From Gammaproteobacteria bacterium (lineage in GTDB: Bacteria; Pseudomonadota; Gammaproteobacteria; Eutrophobiales; Eutrophobiaceae): DNA of 64,000 bases. Position 1 is the first letter of the stretch. Each line of letters starts with the position of its first letter. A program made the position numbers and the translations under genes. The stretch lies in contig JAPOQU010000019.1 of assembly GCA_026710545.1 (NCBI GenBank), positions 44,611-108,610 of the forward strand, read 5' to 3'. Positions 8,374 to 17,378 of the stretch are shown here, piece by piece. A model generated the notes under the pieces. That model ran no database searches. It was not told the origin of the DNA and saw only the letters and a list, made by a program, of their open reading frames with translations.

Positions 8374-9048
8374 ATGAGCATTGATCCGGAAGCGCACCAG
8401 GCAGCTCAGCAGAAAGCGGAACCCGCCGTCAAGAAAATGCGCAAGGACGCCATACAGAAGCGGAAGGAGCTTATAAAACACGCTACCGAAATGTTCCTGG
8501 AAATGGGCTATGAAAAAGCCAGTATGAATAACCTGGTAAAACGTTCCGGCTCCTCAAAAAGCACCATATACAAACATTTTCGAAGCAGGCAGGCGCTTTT
8601 CATTGCTGTGCTGGATGAGAAATTACGCGATCACCTGGCTCCCATCGAAAACCTGGATCTTACGACTCTCAGTATTGAAGAGGGCCTGAAACTGATCGGG
8701 AGGACCGGGATAAAGGTCATAACATCAAAAGACCACATTAACCTGTGCCGGATCATATATGCCGAAGCCGAACGCATACCTTACGTAGGCAAAACCTATT
8801 ACGAGCACGGGCCCCGGCGCGGCATGGCAGGTGTTGCGAATTATCTCTCCACAATGGTTGAAAGAGGCAGGATCAGGTGTGCGGATCCCGCTATGGCAGC
8901 GGAATACTTCTGGGGCATGATACTGCATAAGCCCATGCTGGACGGGTATTGCGGGATCAAAGGTCCTTTAACAACCCAGGAGCAGAAAGACTACGTAGAC
9001 AAAGCTGTAGCCTCCTTCGTTTCCTCTTTCATCGAAGAGATAAGATAA
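8374..9048 (+). CDS. TetR/AcrR family transcriptional regulator
   Basis: 224 residues from ATG 8374. The frame is open back to 8236, but the upstream extension is not TetR-like, while the chosen start gives a basic N-terminal arm (KKMRKDAIQKRKELIKHATEMF). The DNA-binding helix-turn-helix is about residues 45-72 (ASMNNLVKRSGSSKSTIYKHF), and a ligand-binding domain follows. It lies between the leftward GHR-remnant/hapCD arm and the rightward ring-cleavage, maleylacetate reductase and CoA-transferase arm. It is the obvious candidate to control both, with a hydroquinone-type inducer inferred. Confidence 0.88.
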   Translation: MSIDPEAHQAAQQKAEPAVKKMRKDAIQKRKELIKHATEMFLEMGYEKASMNNLVKRSGSSKSTIYKHFRSRQALFIAVLDEKLRDHLAPIENLDLTTLSIEEGLKLIGRTGIKVITSKDHINLCRIIYAEAERIPYVGKTYYEHGPRRGMAGVANYLSTMVERGRIRCADPAMAAEYFWGMILHKPMLDGYCGIKGPLTTQEQKDYVDKAVASFVSSFIEEIR

Positions 9049-9325
9049 ACGGTATCTCGAGATGATGTAAATCCGGGCGCCGGACCGGATAAAGGCGGCG
9101 CCGGTTTCATTGAGAATCCCCCTTTGTCTGCCCGCGACGGGATGGAAAATAATCCTTGATTATTATAGATTCACTTTCTAAACTGTACAAGGTGGTTCGG
9201 TTTTAATCGGGTTGCCGCTGTGCTATGAATACTATACCTGTTGTCACGGACTGGTAAGAGTTTTATCCTGAGGCATCAGTAACGAAAGAATACCAAACAT
9301 TTGTACCCGGAGGAGGAGAAGCAAC

Positions 9326-10294
9326 ATGTCCGATAAGCTACCAGGCACGAGCCTGACCGGTCATCACCATATAACCATCGGGGTCGGCAACGTGCAGGAA
9401 GACTTCGATTTTCATACCAAGGTGCTGGGCTTGAAATGCGTCAAACGCACCCTTTTCTATGACGGGGCAACCCCGGTTTACCACCTGTACTACGGAAACG
9501 ATGTCGGTGATGAAAGCACGTTGCTCACGACCTTCCCGGTGGCGCACATAGGCGTAAAGGCCACGGAAGGCAGCGGACAGGTCAGCTACGTGAGCCTGTC
9601 CGTGCCGGAAAATTCGCTGCCTTACTGGCACAAACGCCTGAAGGATCATGGTTTCGAGGTGACGGAGACCGAGCGCTTCGGGGAAAAGCACCTGGATTTC
9701 CGTTCCCCGCACAACATCCGCCTGTCCATCGTCGGCGTCGACGACGATTCGCGCCCGCCGTATTCTGACGGACCGGTCCCCGCCGAAAACATGATCCGCG
9801 GCACCCACGCGGCCGGGGTCTCTACCCGTGACATGGAATTCATGCAGGAATTCCTGGAGGTGGCATGGGGCTCCCGCAAGGCAGCGGACGACAGCAACCT
9901 GGTGCGTTATGCCATGGGCGAAGGCGGCACCGGCACCTACACGGATTTTGAGATTGAACCGGACCGCAAACCGGGCTCCTGGACCGTGGGTGAAGGCGCC
10001 ATCCACCACATGGCCTATAACGTGCCCACCCGGAAAGAACAGGATGCCATCAAGTTCTTTACCGAAGGGCTTGGATACACGGATTTTTCCGATGTGAAAG
10101 ATCGCGGCTACTTCGATTCCATTTATATCCGTACTCCCTCAGGCGCCCTGTTTGAAGCCTGTTGTTCGCACAAGCCTGCTTTCACCTGCGACGAACCATC
10201 TGAAACGCTTGGCACCAAGCTGATGATGTCGCCGCAGATCGAAGCTGAAAAGGATGAAGTACTCAAGGTGATTGGAGAAATCAGGGATGATTGA
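9326..10294 (+). CDS. pcpA: PcpA/LinE-type (chloro)hydroquinone 1,2-dioxygenase, glyoxalase fold
   Basis: Cleaves the ring of (halo)hydroquinones between the hydroxylated carbon and its neighbour, leading to maleylacetate-type products. The two-module vicinal-oxygen-chelate fold shows strong resemblance to PcpA: HHITI near the start, then KRTLFYDGATPVYHLYYGND and LLTTFP. Probable Fe(II) ligands are H15 (HHITI), H227 or H228 (EGAIHHMAYN) and E277 (ALFEACC). 322 residues, as in PcpA. A strong Shine-Dalgarno (GGAGGAGGAG) precedes the ATG. The 277-bp leader after the TetR gene holds no gene; I see no certain operator in it. It is unrelated in fold to the hapCD dioxygenase nearby. Confidence 0.88.
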   Translation: MSDKLPGTSLTGHHHITIGVGNVQEDFDFHTKVLGLKCVKRTLFYDGATPVYHLYYGNDVGDESTLLTTFPVAHIGVKATEGSGQVSYVSLSVPENSLPYWHKRLKDHGFEVTETERFGEKHLDFRSPHNIRLSIVGVDDDSRPPYSDGPVPAENMIRGTHAAGVSTRDMEFMQEFLEVAWGSRKAADDSNLVRYAMGEGGTGTYTDFEIEPDRKPGSWTVGEGAIHHMAYNVPTRKEQDAIKFFTEGLGYTDFSDVKDRGYFDSIYIRTPSGALFEACCSHKPAFTCDEPSETLGTKLMMSPQIEAEKDEVLKVIGEIRDD

Positions 10295-10373
10295 AAACAA
10301 TATCGGCAATCGTTAATGAGGTGTCGCCAAGCGGAATTGCAGCGGTTCGGTTATTGAATCTGCCTGTTGACCG

Positions 10374-11438
10374 ATGATGGATTTTCACTATAAAGCCCTA
10401 CCCTGGAACATCATATTCGCCGCCGGCGCCCGTAAACGCCTGCCTGAGGAGTTGTCCAGGCTCGGTTACTCACGCGCCCTGGTGCTGGCGACGCCTCACC
10501 AGGCCGATACCGGGCAGGCGATCGTCGGGCAGTTGGGCGACAAGGCGGCAGGTCTGTTCAAGCGGGCGATGATGCACGTGCCCGTCGAAACGCTCAACCT
10601 GGCAATAGCGGAGGTAAAACGGCTCGACGCCGACTGCTCCGTCTCCGTGGGCGGCGGTTCCACCACCGGCCTGGGCAAGGCCCTGGCGTTCAACATGGAC
10701 CTGCCCAATATCGTGTTGCCCACCAGTTACGCCGGTTCCGAGATGACCAACCTCTGGGCGGTGACCCGGGGCAATCGCAAGATCACCCGGCGGGATGACG
10801 TCGTTGTGCCGACGCTGACCATATACGACCCGGAACTGACCCTGACTATGCCGCCTGCATTCGCCGCGGCCAGCGGCATGAACGCCATGGCCCAGGCTGT
10901 CGCCAATGCGGCTGCGGAAGACGCCAACCCCATCAGTTCGGTGATGGCGCTTGAAGGTATCCGCGCCCTGGCGCACAGTCTGCCTGTCATCATTTCCGAG
11001 CCCGGCAACATGGACGCGCGCGCCGGGGCCATGTACGGCGCCAGCCTCGCCGGCGCCGCGCTGGGGACCGGCACCACCGGCCTGCACCATCGCCTCTGCC
11101 ATACCTTCGGCGGCACCTTCAACACGCCCCATGCCGAGACCCACACGATCCTGCTGCCGCATGGTGTCGCCTACAACGCCGGGGCAAGGCCGGAGGCCAC
11201 CCGCCGGATCGCCGAGGCGCTGGGCGTCAGCGATGCCGCGACTGGCCTGTTCGAGCTGGCAGGAACCCTGGGCGCGCCCACCGCATTGAAGGACATAGGA
11301 GTAAAGGAGGCGGACCTCGATGAAGCCGCCGCGGTAACCGTGGAGAAACCGGTTAACAACCCTGAGCCCGTCACCCGGGACCGGGTGCGCGCCCTGCTTG
11401 AGAATGCCTGGCATGGTTATCCCCCCATGCCGGTATAA
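10374..11438 (+). CDS. Maleylacetate reductase (iron-type alcohol dehydrogenase superfamily)
   Basis: Reduces maleylacetate to 3-oxoadipate with NAD(P)H, the step after hydroquinone ring cleavage. 354 residues, normal for the family (MacA, LinF, PcpE). Visible blocks are the nucleotide-binding [16 protein letters not shown] (about 91-106) and [31 protein letters not shown] (about 239-258) carries the histidines of the active site. ATG 10374 and the adjacent ATG 10377 are both possible starts. It follows the ring-cleavage gene by 79 bp and overlaps no gene; the CoA-transferase begins 10 bp after its stop. Confidence 0.9.
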   Translation: MMDFHYKALPWNIIFAAGARKRLPEELSRLGYSRALVLATPHQADTGQAIVGQLGDKAAGLFKRAMMHVPVETLNLAIAEVKRLDADCSVSVGGGSTTGLGKALAFNMDLPNIVLPTSYAGSEMTNLWAVTRGNRKITRRDDVVVPTLTIYDPELTLTMPPAFAAASGMNAMAQAVANAAAEDANPISSVMALEGIRALAHSLPVIISEPGNMDARAGAMYGASLAGAALGTGTTGLHHRLCHTFGGTFNTPHAETHTILLPHGVAYNAGARPEATRRIAEALGVSDAATGLFELAGTLGAPTALKDIGVKEADLDEAAAVTVEKPVNNPEPVTRDRVRALLENAWHGYPPMPV

Positions 11439-11448
11439 TTCAGGCACT

Positions 11449-12786
11449 ATGAGAACAGTCCCGCAGATCACCCTGGAACAGGCCGCGGCCAAGGTACGCT
11501 CCGGCGACGTGTTGATCGTCGGCGGTTTCGGCATGACGGGCAACCCGACCAACATCATGCATGCCATCTCCGAAACCGAACTGGCCGGGCTCACTTATAT
11601 CGGCAACAACGTAGGCGAACCCGGACTGGCCGGGGGCCGCTGCCTGCGCAACGGACAGTTCAGCAAAGTCGTAGGGTCATTCTTCACCAGCAACCCGGAA
11701 GCCGTTGCGGCGGCACAGTCCGGGGAAGTCGAATTCGAACTCCTGCCCCAGGGCACGCTGGCCGAGGCCATCCGCGCCGGCGGCGCCGGGCTGGGGGGCT
11801 TTTTTACACCCACCGCCGCCGGTACGCCGCTGGCGGAAGGCCGCGAGACAAGGGAGATCGACGGCAGGGAAATGGTGTTCATCCCCGCGCTGCGCGCCGA
11901 CGTTGCCGTGGTCAGGGCCTGGCGGGCCGATACCATCGGCAACCTGCAATACCGTATGACCGAGAACAACTTCAACCAGGCGGCGGCAATGGCTGCCGAA
12001 CTGGTCATCGCAGAAGTGGAGGAGATAGTCCCCACAGGCGCACTCGACCCTGATTTTATCCATACCCCGGGCTGTTTTGTCGATTACCTGGTGCAGGCCG
12101 ACCTCAACCCGGAACACCTGGGCACCTCGGCATCGGTGTCGGCGAGCCTTAAAAAAGTCGATGAAGCCCGCATGATGATGGCCAGGCTTGCACTGGCCGA
12201 GTTGAAGCGGGGTGATATCGTCAACCTGGGAGTGGGTATCCCCACCCTGGTGGCGGACCTGCTCAAGCCGGAAGACGGCATAGTCCTGCACTCTGAGAAC
12301 GGCATGCTGGGCGTCGGGCCTGAGCCGCAATCCGGCGGCGCCATGGAATACCCCATCAATGCCGGCAAGGTACCGGTCACCGCGTTGCCGGGCGCCAGCT
12401 ATTTCGACAGTTCCACCTCTTTCGCCATGATCCGCGGCGGCCACGTGGACGTTGCCGTCATGGGGGGATTACAGGTTGATGAGCAGGGCAACCTGGCCAA
12501 CTGGGCCGTGCCCGGCAAACCGTTGCTCGGGGTCGGCGGCGCCATGGACCTGGCCTCCGGCGCAAAAAAACTGATCGTGACCATGACCCACTGTGACCGG
12601 AGCGGCAACTCCAAGGTGGTGCCCCGTTGCAACCTGCCGCTGACCGCGGGCCAGGCCGTCGACCTGTTGATCACGGACCTGGCGGTGTTTGACTTTGACT
12701 CTTCCGGCATGCGCCTGGTAAAGCGTCTGCCCGGCGTCACGGAAGACGAAGTAAAGCAAAAAACAGCTGCAACTTACAAGTCATAG
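11449..12786 (+). CDS. 3-oxoadipate CoA-transferase, subunits A and B fused
   Basis: Activates 3-oxoadipate to its CoA ester with succinyl-CoA; a thiolase, not in the window, would finish the route to acetyl-CoA and succinyl-CoA. 445 residues combine the A subunit (about 1-225, [13 protein letters not shown]) and the B subunit (about 235-440, [18 protein letters not shown]). Catalytic Glu283 lies in [13 protein letters not shown] 11449 is chosen over an in-frame ATG inside maleylacetate reductase because the family N-terminus starts here. PcaI and PcaJ are usually separate proteins; fusions are known in this superfamily. Other beta-keto acids, such as acetoacetate, cannot be excluded as substrates. 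Confidence 0.85.
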   Translation: MRTVPQITLEQAAAKVRSGDVLIVGGFGMTGNPTNIMHAISETELAGLTYIGNNVGEPGLAGGRCLRNGQFSKVVGSFFTSNPEAVAAAQSGEVEFELLPQGTLAEAIRAGGAGLGGFFTPTAAGTPLAEGRETREIDGREMVFIPALRADVAVVRAWRADTIGNLQYRMTENNFNQAAAMAAELVIAEVEEIVPTGALDPDFIHTPGCFVDYLVQADLNPEHLGTSASVSASLKKVDEARMMMARLALAELKRGDIVNLGVGIPTLVADLLKPEDGIVLHSENGMLGVGPEPQSGGAMEYPINAGKVPVTALPGASYFDSSTSFAMIRGGHVDVAVMGGLQVDEQGNLANWAVPGKPLLGVGGAMDLASGAKKLIVTMTHCDRSGNSKVVPRCNLPLTAGQAVDLLITDLAVFDFDSSGMRLVKRLPGVTEDEVKQKTAATYKS

Positions 12787-12893
12787 GGCCAATACGCCCT
12801 TTACTCGGGCAGGGCAAATGCGCATACTCATGCTTTTCGCCCCAGGGGGCCCAGACAAAACCTTTATTCACATCCTGTAAATCCTGTCCATCC

Positions 12894-13454
12894 ATGTTTC
12901 ACTTCACCTTCGACCCCGCCATCAACCTGGTTGCCGCCCTGGTGCTCAGCTACGTGTTCGTACTGGCAGGACTGCACAAATGCCGGGCGCCGGCGGAGTT
13001 CGCAACCACCCTGGCCAACTACAGGATCCTGCCGGAAGGGTTGACCCGGCAATGCGTATACCTGTTCCCCGTGGTGGAAATCATGACCGGCGTTGCCCTG
13101 CTGATACCTGCCACGGCGCGGACGGCGGCATTCTCTGCCGGGACGTTGTTATGCATGTATATTGCCGCGATTGCCATCAACCTGTTGCGCGGACGGCGCA
13201 ATATCGACTGCGGTTGCGGCGGCCCGGCCCAGAAACAAACCATCAGCGAATGGATGATCGCACGCAACGGACTGTTACTGTTTCTGGCTTTTGCCGCCGG
13301 CAGCCAGGCAATGCCGCGCACGCTGCTCTGGTTCGACTGGGTGATCATCATCCTGGCGACCGCAACGGGTTGCCTGTTCTACAATATCATCAACCAGTTG
13401 CTGGTGAATAAAGACCTGCTTAACTCGCTGACCCGGGAGGAATTTCGTGCCTGA
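12894..13454 (+). CDS. mauE: MauE/DoxX-like membrane protein
   Basis: 186 residues with four predicted transmembrane helices (about 6-26, 55-75, 80-100 and 118-150). The family features are HKCRAPAEFATTLANYRILP after helix 1 and the IDCGCGG motif at about 103. MauE family proteins work with MauD in forming disulfides in the methylamine dehydrogenase small subunit, but no such dehydrogenase is in the window. It overlaps the MauD-like gene by 8 bp. Its upstream gap carries a hydrophobic-free, AT-rich stretch with the sequence ATCCTGTAAATCCTGTCCAT and no gene. Confidence 0.75.
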   Translation: MFHFTFDPAINLVAALVLSYVFVLAGLHKCRAPAEFATTLANYRILPEGLTRQCVYLFPVVEIMTGVALLIPATARTAAFSAGTLLCMYIAAIAINLLRGRRNIDCGCGGPAQKQTISEWMIARNGLLLFLAFAAGSQAMPRTLLWFDWVIIILATATGCLFYNIINQLLVNKDLLNSLTREEFRA

Positions 13455-14058
13455 AGCCCTTATCGTCTCCAACCTGCTGCTCTGGATAATAGTCATCATC
13501 CTCGGCGTGATAGTGTTTGCGCTGGTCAGGCAGATCGGCGTCCTGTATGAACGGGTAGCGCCGGCCGGCGCCCTGATGGTGAACCAGGCCCTGCGCCCCG
13601 GGGACGTTGCCCCGGAAATGGATTTATTGACTGTCGAGAATAAAAAAATTCGTATCGGCGGCGTCCGGGACCCTGCGCGCAGCCTGCTGCTGTTTTTCCT
13701 GGCGCCCGATTGCCCGGTATGCAAGACCCTGTTGCCGGTGCTGTTCTCGGCACAGAAGGAAGAAACCGGATGGCTGGACATCGTGCTGGCCAGCGACGGC
13801 CCTGCCGAGCAGCACAGGAAGTTCATCGAGCAGCAGAAACTGGGGCGCTTCGATTACGTGCTGTCGGAAATACTCGGGCGCAGCTACGGGGTCGGCAAGC
13901 TGCCGTACTCGGTCCTGATCGATGAGCAGGGTAAAGTGGTTACCATGGGCATCATCAATTCCAGGGAACACCTGGAAAGCCTGTTCGAAGCCAAGGAACA
14001 GGGCGTTGCCTCCATCCAGGAATATGTGAAAAAATATCACTCCGCAGAAGCCGGCTAG
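13447..14058 (+). CDS. mauD: MauD-like thioredoxin-fold protein
   Basis: 203 residues with an N-terminal membrane anchor (about 7-27) and a periplasmic thioredoxin/AhpC-like domain. The active-site disulfide is C89-P-V-C92 in FLAPDCPVCKTLLP, and the cis-Pro loop is seen in GKLPYSVLIDEQGKVV. The start is GTG 13447, which overlaps mauE. It probably transfers disulfides or electrons to a periplasmic client; the client is unknown here. It ends the rightward catabolic run, and citrate synthase starts 20 bp later. Confidence 0.78.
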   Translation: MPEALIVSNLLLWIIVIILGVIVFALVRQIGVLYERVAPAGALMVNQALRPGDVAPEMDLLTVENKKIRIGGVRDPARSLLLFFLAPDCPVCKTLLPVLFSAQKEETGWLDIVLASDGPAEQHRKFIEQQKLGRFDYVLSEILGRSYGVGKLPYSVLIDEQGKVVTMGIINSREHLESLFEAKEQGVASIQEYVKKYHSAEAG

Positions 14059-14078
14059 TTGGTATCAGAGTAAAACCC

Positions 14079-15221
14079 ATGACTCGAGACGCTGCTGCAG
14101 CAAGAATTCATCGCGGACTGAAAGGAGTTTATTTCGACCGATCGCCGGCAACGTTCATCGATGGTCAGGCAGGTGAACTGCGCTATTACGGTTATTCGAT
14201 CGATGATCTGGCAACAAATTCCAGTTTCGAAGAAACTGCTTACCTGTTGTTGCACGGTGAGTTACCAGACAGCGCACAGTTCGGCGCATTCGATGAGCGA
14301 CTCAAGACGGAGCGGGTACTGCCGGAACCTCTTTATGACATCATCGGAACCATAGCTGATGCTCACCCAATGGACATGTTGCGAACTGCGGTCTCTGCAT
14401 TGGCTGCTTATGACCCGGAAGTCGAAGATTGTTCTGCAGAGGCAGTTCGGCGAAAAGGCATTCGACTCACGTCGCAGCTGCCGATGATTGTGGCTGCTCA
14501 TCACCGGGTCAGGATTGGCAAACCCCCAATTGCACCGGATAAGAATTTAAGCCATGCAGCCAATTTTTTGTACATGTTACTGGAAGAGGTGCCCAGTGAA
14601 GATGCTGCAAGACTGATGGATCTTGATTTTATCCTGCACGCCGAACATGGATCGAATGCGTCCTCGTTCACAGCGAGAGTTGTCACCGGAACAGATGCTA
14701 ACCTGCATGCGGCGATCACGGCAGCCATAGCAGCACTCTCGGGACCTGCACATGGTGGTGCTGCAGAAAACGTCATAAAGATGGCCCATGAAATTGGAGA
14801 TCCCAGGAATGCGAAGCAGTACGTCAAGGCCAGGAGGAAAAACAGGGAAGCCATCATGGGTTTTGGTCATCGGGTTTACCGCGCAGAAGATCCGCGGGCG
14901 AAACATTTGCGTCATGGCGTCGAACGCCTGTCGAGAGAAAAGGGTGAACCGCGCTGGAATCAGATTCTTCAGGCCCTGGTCGAGGCCATGCAACCTTATG
15001 CGCGCCATGGCGTCAACGTCAATGTGGATTTTTACTCCGGTGTGATTTATCACTTGCACGGCATTCCGCAGGATATCTTTGTACCGATCTTTGCGGCAGG
15101 ACGTGTCCCGGGTTGGACATTGCAGGTGTTGCAACAGCTTGAAAACAATATTCTGATCAGACCGCTGTTAAGATATGACGGTCCGGAACGGCGGCCTTAC
15201 ATACCTATGGGAGAGCGTTAA
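14079..15221 (+). CDS. Citrate synthase family protein (type II-like/2-methylcitrate synthase group)
   Basis: Condenses acetyl-CoA (or propionyl-CoA) with oxaloacetate. 380 residues, the short form close to PrpC and archaeal/Gram-positive citrate synthases. Catalytic blocks are [14 protein letters not shown] (His), [15 protein letters not shown] (His) and [17 protein letters not shown] (Asp). Phosphate acetyltransferase follows 10 bp after the stop. The pair could draw acetyl-phosphate made by Xsc into the citric acid cycle. Base composition is visibly less GC-rich than the preceding hydroquinone genes. Citrate versus 2-methylcitrate specificity cannot be decided. Confidence 0.88.
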   Translation: MTRDAAAARIHRGLKGVYFDRSPATFIDGQAGELRYYGYSIDDLATNSSFEETAYLLLHGELPDSAQFGAFDERLKTERVLPEPLYDIIGTIADAHPMDMLRTAVSALAAYDPEVEDCSAEAVRRKGIRLTSQLPMIVAAHHRVRIGKPPIAPDKNLSHAANFLYMLLEEVPSEDAARLMDLDFILHAEHGSNASSFTARVVTGTDANLHAAITAAIAALSGPAHGGAAENVIKMAHEIGDPRNAKQYVKARRKNREAIMGFGHRVYRAEDPRAKHLRHGVERLSREKGEPRWNQILQALVEAMQPYARHGVNVNVDFYSGVIYHLHGIPQDIFVPIFAAGRVPGWTLQVLQQLENNILIRPLLRYDGPERRPYIPMGER

Positions 15222-15231
15222 CGGAAAAACC

Positions 15232-16203
15232 GTGACATTTATCCAGCGTTTCATAGAAAGAGCACGGGCAATCTCTACACGATTTGTGTTACCCGAAGGA
15301 GACAATGTCCGGATGCTCAAGGCTGCAAGCAGAATCGCGATTGAAGGAATGGGGGAGGTATTCCTTATCGGTAAGCCCGAGAGTATCGAGGTGTTGGCAG
15401 CAGATAATAATATATCGCTGGAAGCCTGCACAATCGTCGATCCGCGCACAAGTGGCCGTACGGAATACTATGCTGAATTGTATGCAAGTCAGCGTGGTAA
15501 AGTGAATTCCGGGATGGCGCTCCGGGCCATGCACAAACCGCTTTACTTCGGAGCGATGATGGTAAAGGCAGGCGACGCCGATGTACTGCTTGCCGGTATC
15601 GACAACCCGACGCGGAGGGTTATCGAAGCTGCGCAATTGTGCATTGGTCTCGCTGATGGGATCCAGACACCATCGAGTTTTTTTGTCATGCTCCCGAAGG
15701 ACAGCAAACCGCTCGTTTTTGCGGACTGTGCCGTCAATGCTGATCCCACGGCAGAAGAACTCGCTGATATTGCCATCACGTCGGCCAGAAATGCGGAGAA
15801 ACTACTTGATGATGAACCTCGCGTTGCGCTGCTTTCGTTTTCGACAAAGGGCAGTGCCAGTCATGCACACGTCGATAAAGTCGTGCGTGCAGTATCGCTT
15901 GTCCGGGAGCGGGCGCCTGGACTCGCGGTCGATGGAGAACTACAGGCGGATAGCGCGCTCATTCCTGCAATCGCGGAAATCAAGTCGGTCTCATCGGGTG
16001 CTGTAGCGGGCCATGCTAATGTGTTGATATTCCCGGACCTGGATGCCGGTAACATCGCCTACAAGCTTGTCCAGCACCTGGGTCATGCCGATGCCATCGG
16101 ACCTGTACTGCAGGGGTTTGCCAAACCTGTAGCTGACTTGTCCCGGGGAGCAAGTGTAGCGGATGTAGTTGCCACCGCGGCAATCATGGTTTCGATAACA
16201 TAG
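15232..16203 (+). CDS. pta: Phosphate acetyltransferase (Pta catalytic domain)
   Basis: Converts acetyl-phosphate and CoA to acetyl-CoA. 323 residues, the short PTA_PTB domain form without the N-terminal DRTGG/AAA part. Family marks are [15 protein letters not shown] near the start, [19 protein letters not shown] segment around 186-200, [12 protein letters not shown] and the C-terminal [20 protein letters not shown]...[21 protein letters not shown] 15232 is chosen because it lies at the domain start and just after the citrate synthase stop; an upstream in-frame ATG would lie inside that gene. Xsc releases acetyl-phosphate, so this is the expected partner in taurine/sulfoacetaldehyde breakdown. 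Confidence 0.9.
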   Translation: MTFIQRFIERARAISTRFVLPEGDNVRMLKAASRIAIEGMGEVFLIGKPESIEVLAADNNISLEACTIVDPRTSGRTEYYAELYASQRGKVNSGMALRAMHKPLYFGAMMVKAGDADVLLAGIDNPTRRVIEAAQLCIGLADGIQTPSSFFVMLPKDSKPLVFADCAVNADPTAEELADIAITSARNAEKLLDDEPRVALLSFSTKGSASHAHVDKVVRAVSLVRERAPGLAVDGELQADSALIPAIAEIKSVSSGAVAGHANVLIFPDLDAGNIAYKLVQHLGHADAIGPVLQGFAKPVADLSRGASVADVVATAAIMVSIT

Positions 16204-16270
16204 CCCGGTTATCCCCCCGGGCAGCTTGTTACTGCGGAAGGTTCCATTATTGCAGACACGGGCGGCCAAC

Positions 16271-17296
16271 CTATTTCCCTGCAACATATTTTTCCAGCTT
16301 TTCCAGGTAATGTGCCTTGGCATCTTCAGAAATCCAGGCGGAGGTAAAAGCGTTACGTGTCAGCCGGACAATTTCATCCTTTGTATAGCTGCCATGTTTG
16401 TGCATTTCTATAAAAATATTATTCAGGTAGCGGCTTGCAAATTCCGCCGGGTCATCCGTGTTGATGGAAACGAGCAGTCCCAGTTCCAGCATTTCGCGGA
16501 TACTCTCCAACCGCCGGGGAGCAGGATCTGAAGGCCGCCAGGTAGGGCACATCGTGAGGGGGATCTGCGACTCTCGAACCATTGCAGTTAATTCCGGGCT
16601 GTCGATAACATGCAGGCCATGATCGATACGCTCTACCTGCAATAATTCCAGGCATTGGCGGATATGTTCGATGGAATTCTGCTGGTTGCAATCACAGTGT
16701 GAGGTCAGACGATAGCCTTCTTCCCGTGCTCGCCTGAATACCTCCACGAACTTCAATGCGAAATTATTCACTTCATAATTATCCAGCCCCACCCCGATGA
16801 TCTCATCTTTAAAAGGTTTAGCCATATCGAGTATTTCCATGGAGGATTCGGCACTATGATCCCTCTGAAAACTCATTATCCAGTTTGATTCAATCCCAAA
16901 ATCACGTCTTCCGTCCCTCCTTGCCTGATTAAGTCCGTCGAAGCATTCGGAAAATACAAGACCTCGACTGATATGTGCCTGTGTTTCAAACATGATTTCC
17001 AGATAGACAATGTTCTCTTCAGCAGATCTTTTAAAAAATGCGTAAGCGAGCTCATAGAAATCCTGCCCTGTTTGTAATACACGGAGACAGTTCTCATGGT
17101 ATTTCAAAAAATTATCCAGCGCCGGTTCGCCATAATCCTGTGCCGCCCACACTTCATCTTCATCCCGGTAGGGGATATCCACACCGTTGCGTTCCGCTAA
17201 GCGCAATAACATCAGTGGTTCTACACAACCCTCAATGTGGACGTGCAATTCCGCCTTGGGCATTCCGGTAATGAAGTCGTTTAAACCGTATGACAT
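16271..17296 (-). CDS. Adenosine/adenine deaminase family amidohydrolase lacking the usual catalytic Glu
   Basis: 341 residues of the zinc-dependent ADA fold. Zinc ligands H18 and H20 (AELHVHIEG), H200, and D281/D282 (SINTDDPAEF) are present, as is H226 (RIDHGLHV). In adenosine deaminase the third ligand lies in HAGE, whose Glu donates the proton. Here the segment is H200-C-D-C203, so the Glu position is Cys. The purine-binding GxxL segment is GVGLDNYEVNNF. The substrate is therefore doubtful and it should not be called Add without testing. It lies convergent to pta and upstream of nothing on its strand except the aminotransferase. Confidence 0.75.
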   Translation of the reverse strand: MSYGLNDFITGMPKAELHVHIEGCVEPLMLLRLAERNGVDIPYRDEDEVWAAQDYGEPALDNFLKYHENCLRVLQTGQDFYELAYAFFKRSAEENIVYLEIMFETQAHISRGLVFSECFDGLNQARRDGRRDFGIESNWIMSFQRDHSAESSMEILDMAKPFKDEIIGVGLDNYEVNNFALKFVEVFRRAREEGYRLTSHCDCNQQNSIEHIRQCLELLQVERIDHGLHVIDSPELTAMVRESQIPLTMCPTWRPSDPAPRRLESIREMLELGLLVSINTDDPAEFASRYLNNIFIEMHKHGSYTKDEIVRLTRNAFTSAWISEDAKAHYLEKLEKYVAGK

Positions 17297-17378
17297 TATT
17301 CACTTCTCGGTTAACACAGCAGCCCTGTGGCCGCAGGTAACAGTTTGCCGTTGTATTGGACGACGAGTCTTGATCCGC

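Noticed and set aside
12864..12893. ATCCTGTAAATCCTGTCCAT stretch before mauE as a regulatory site
   Set aside because: Short repeats of this kind recur in many unrelated genomes; a single copy here gives no evidence of function.
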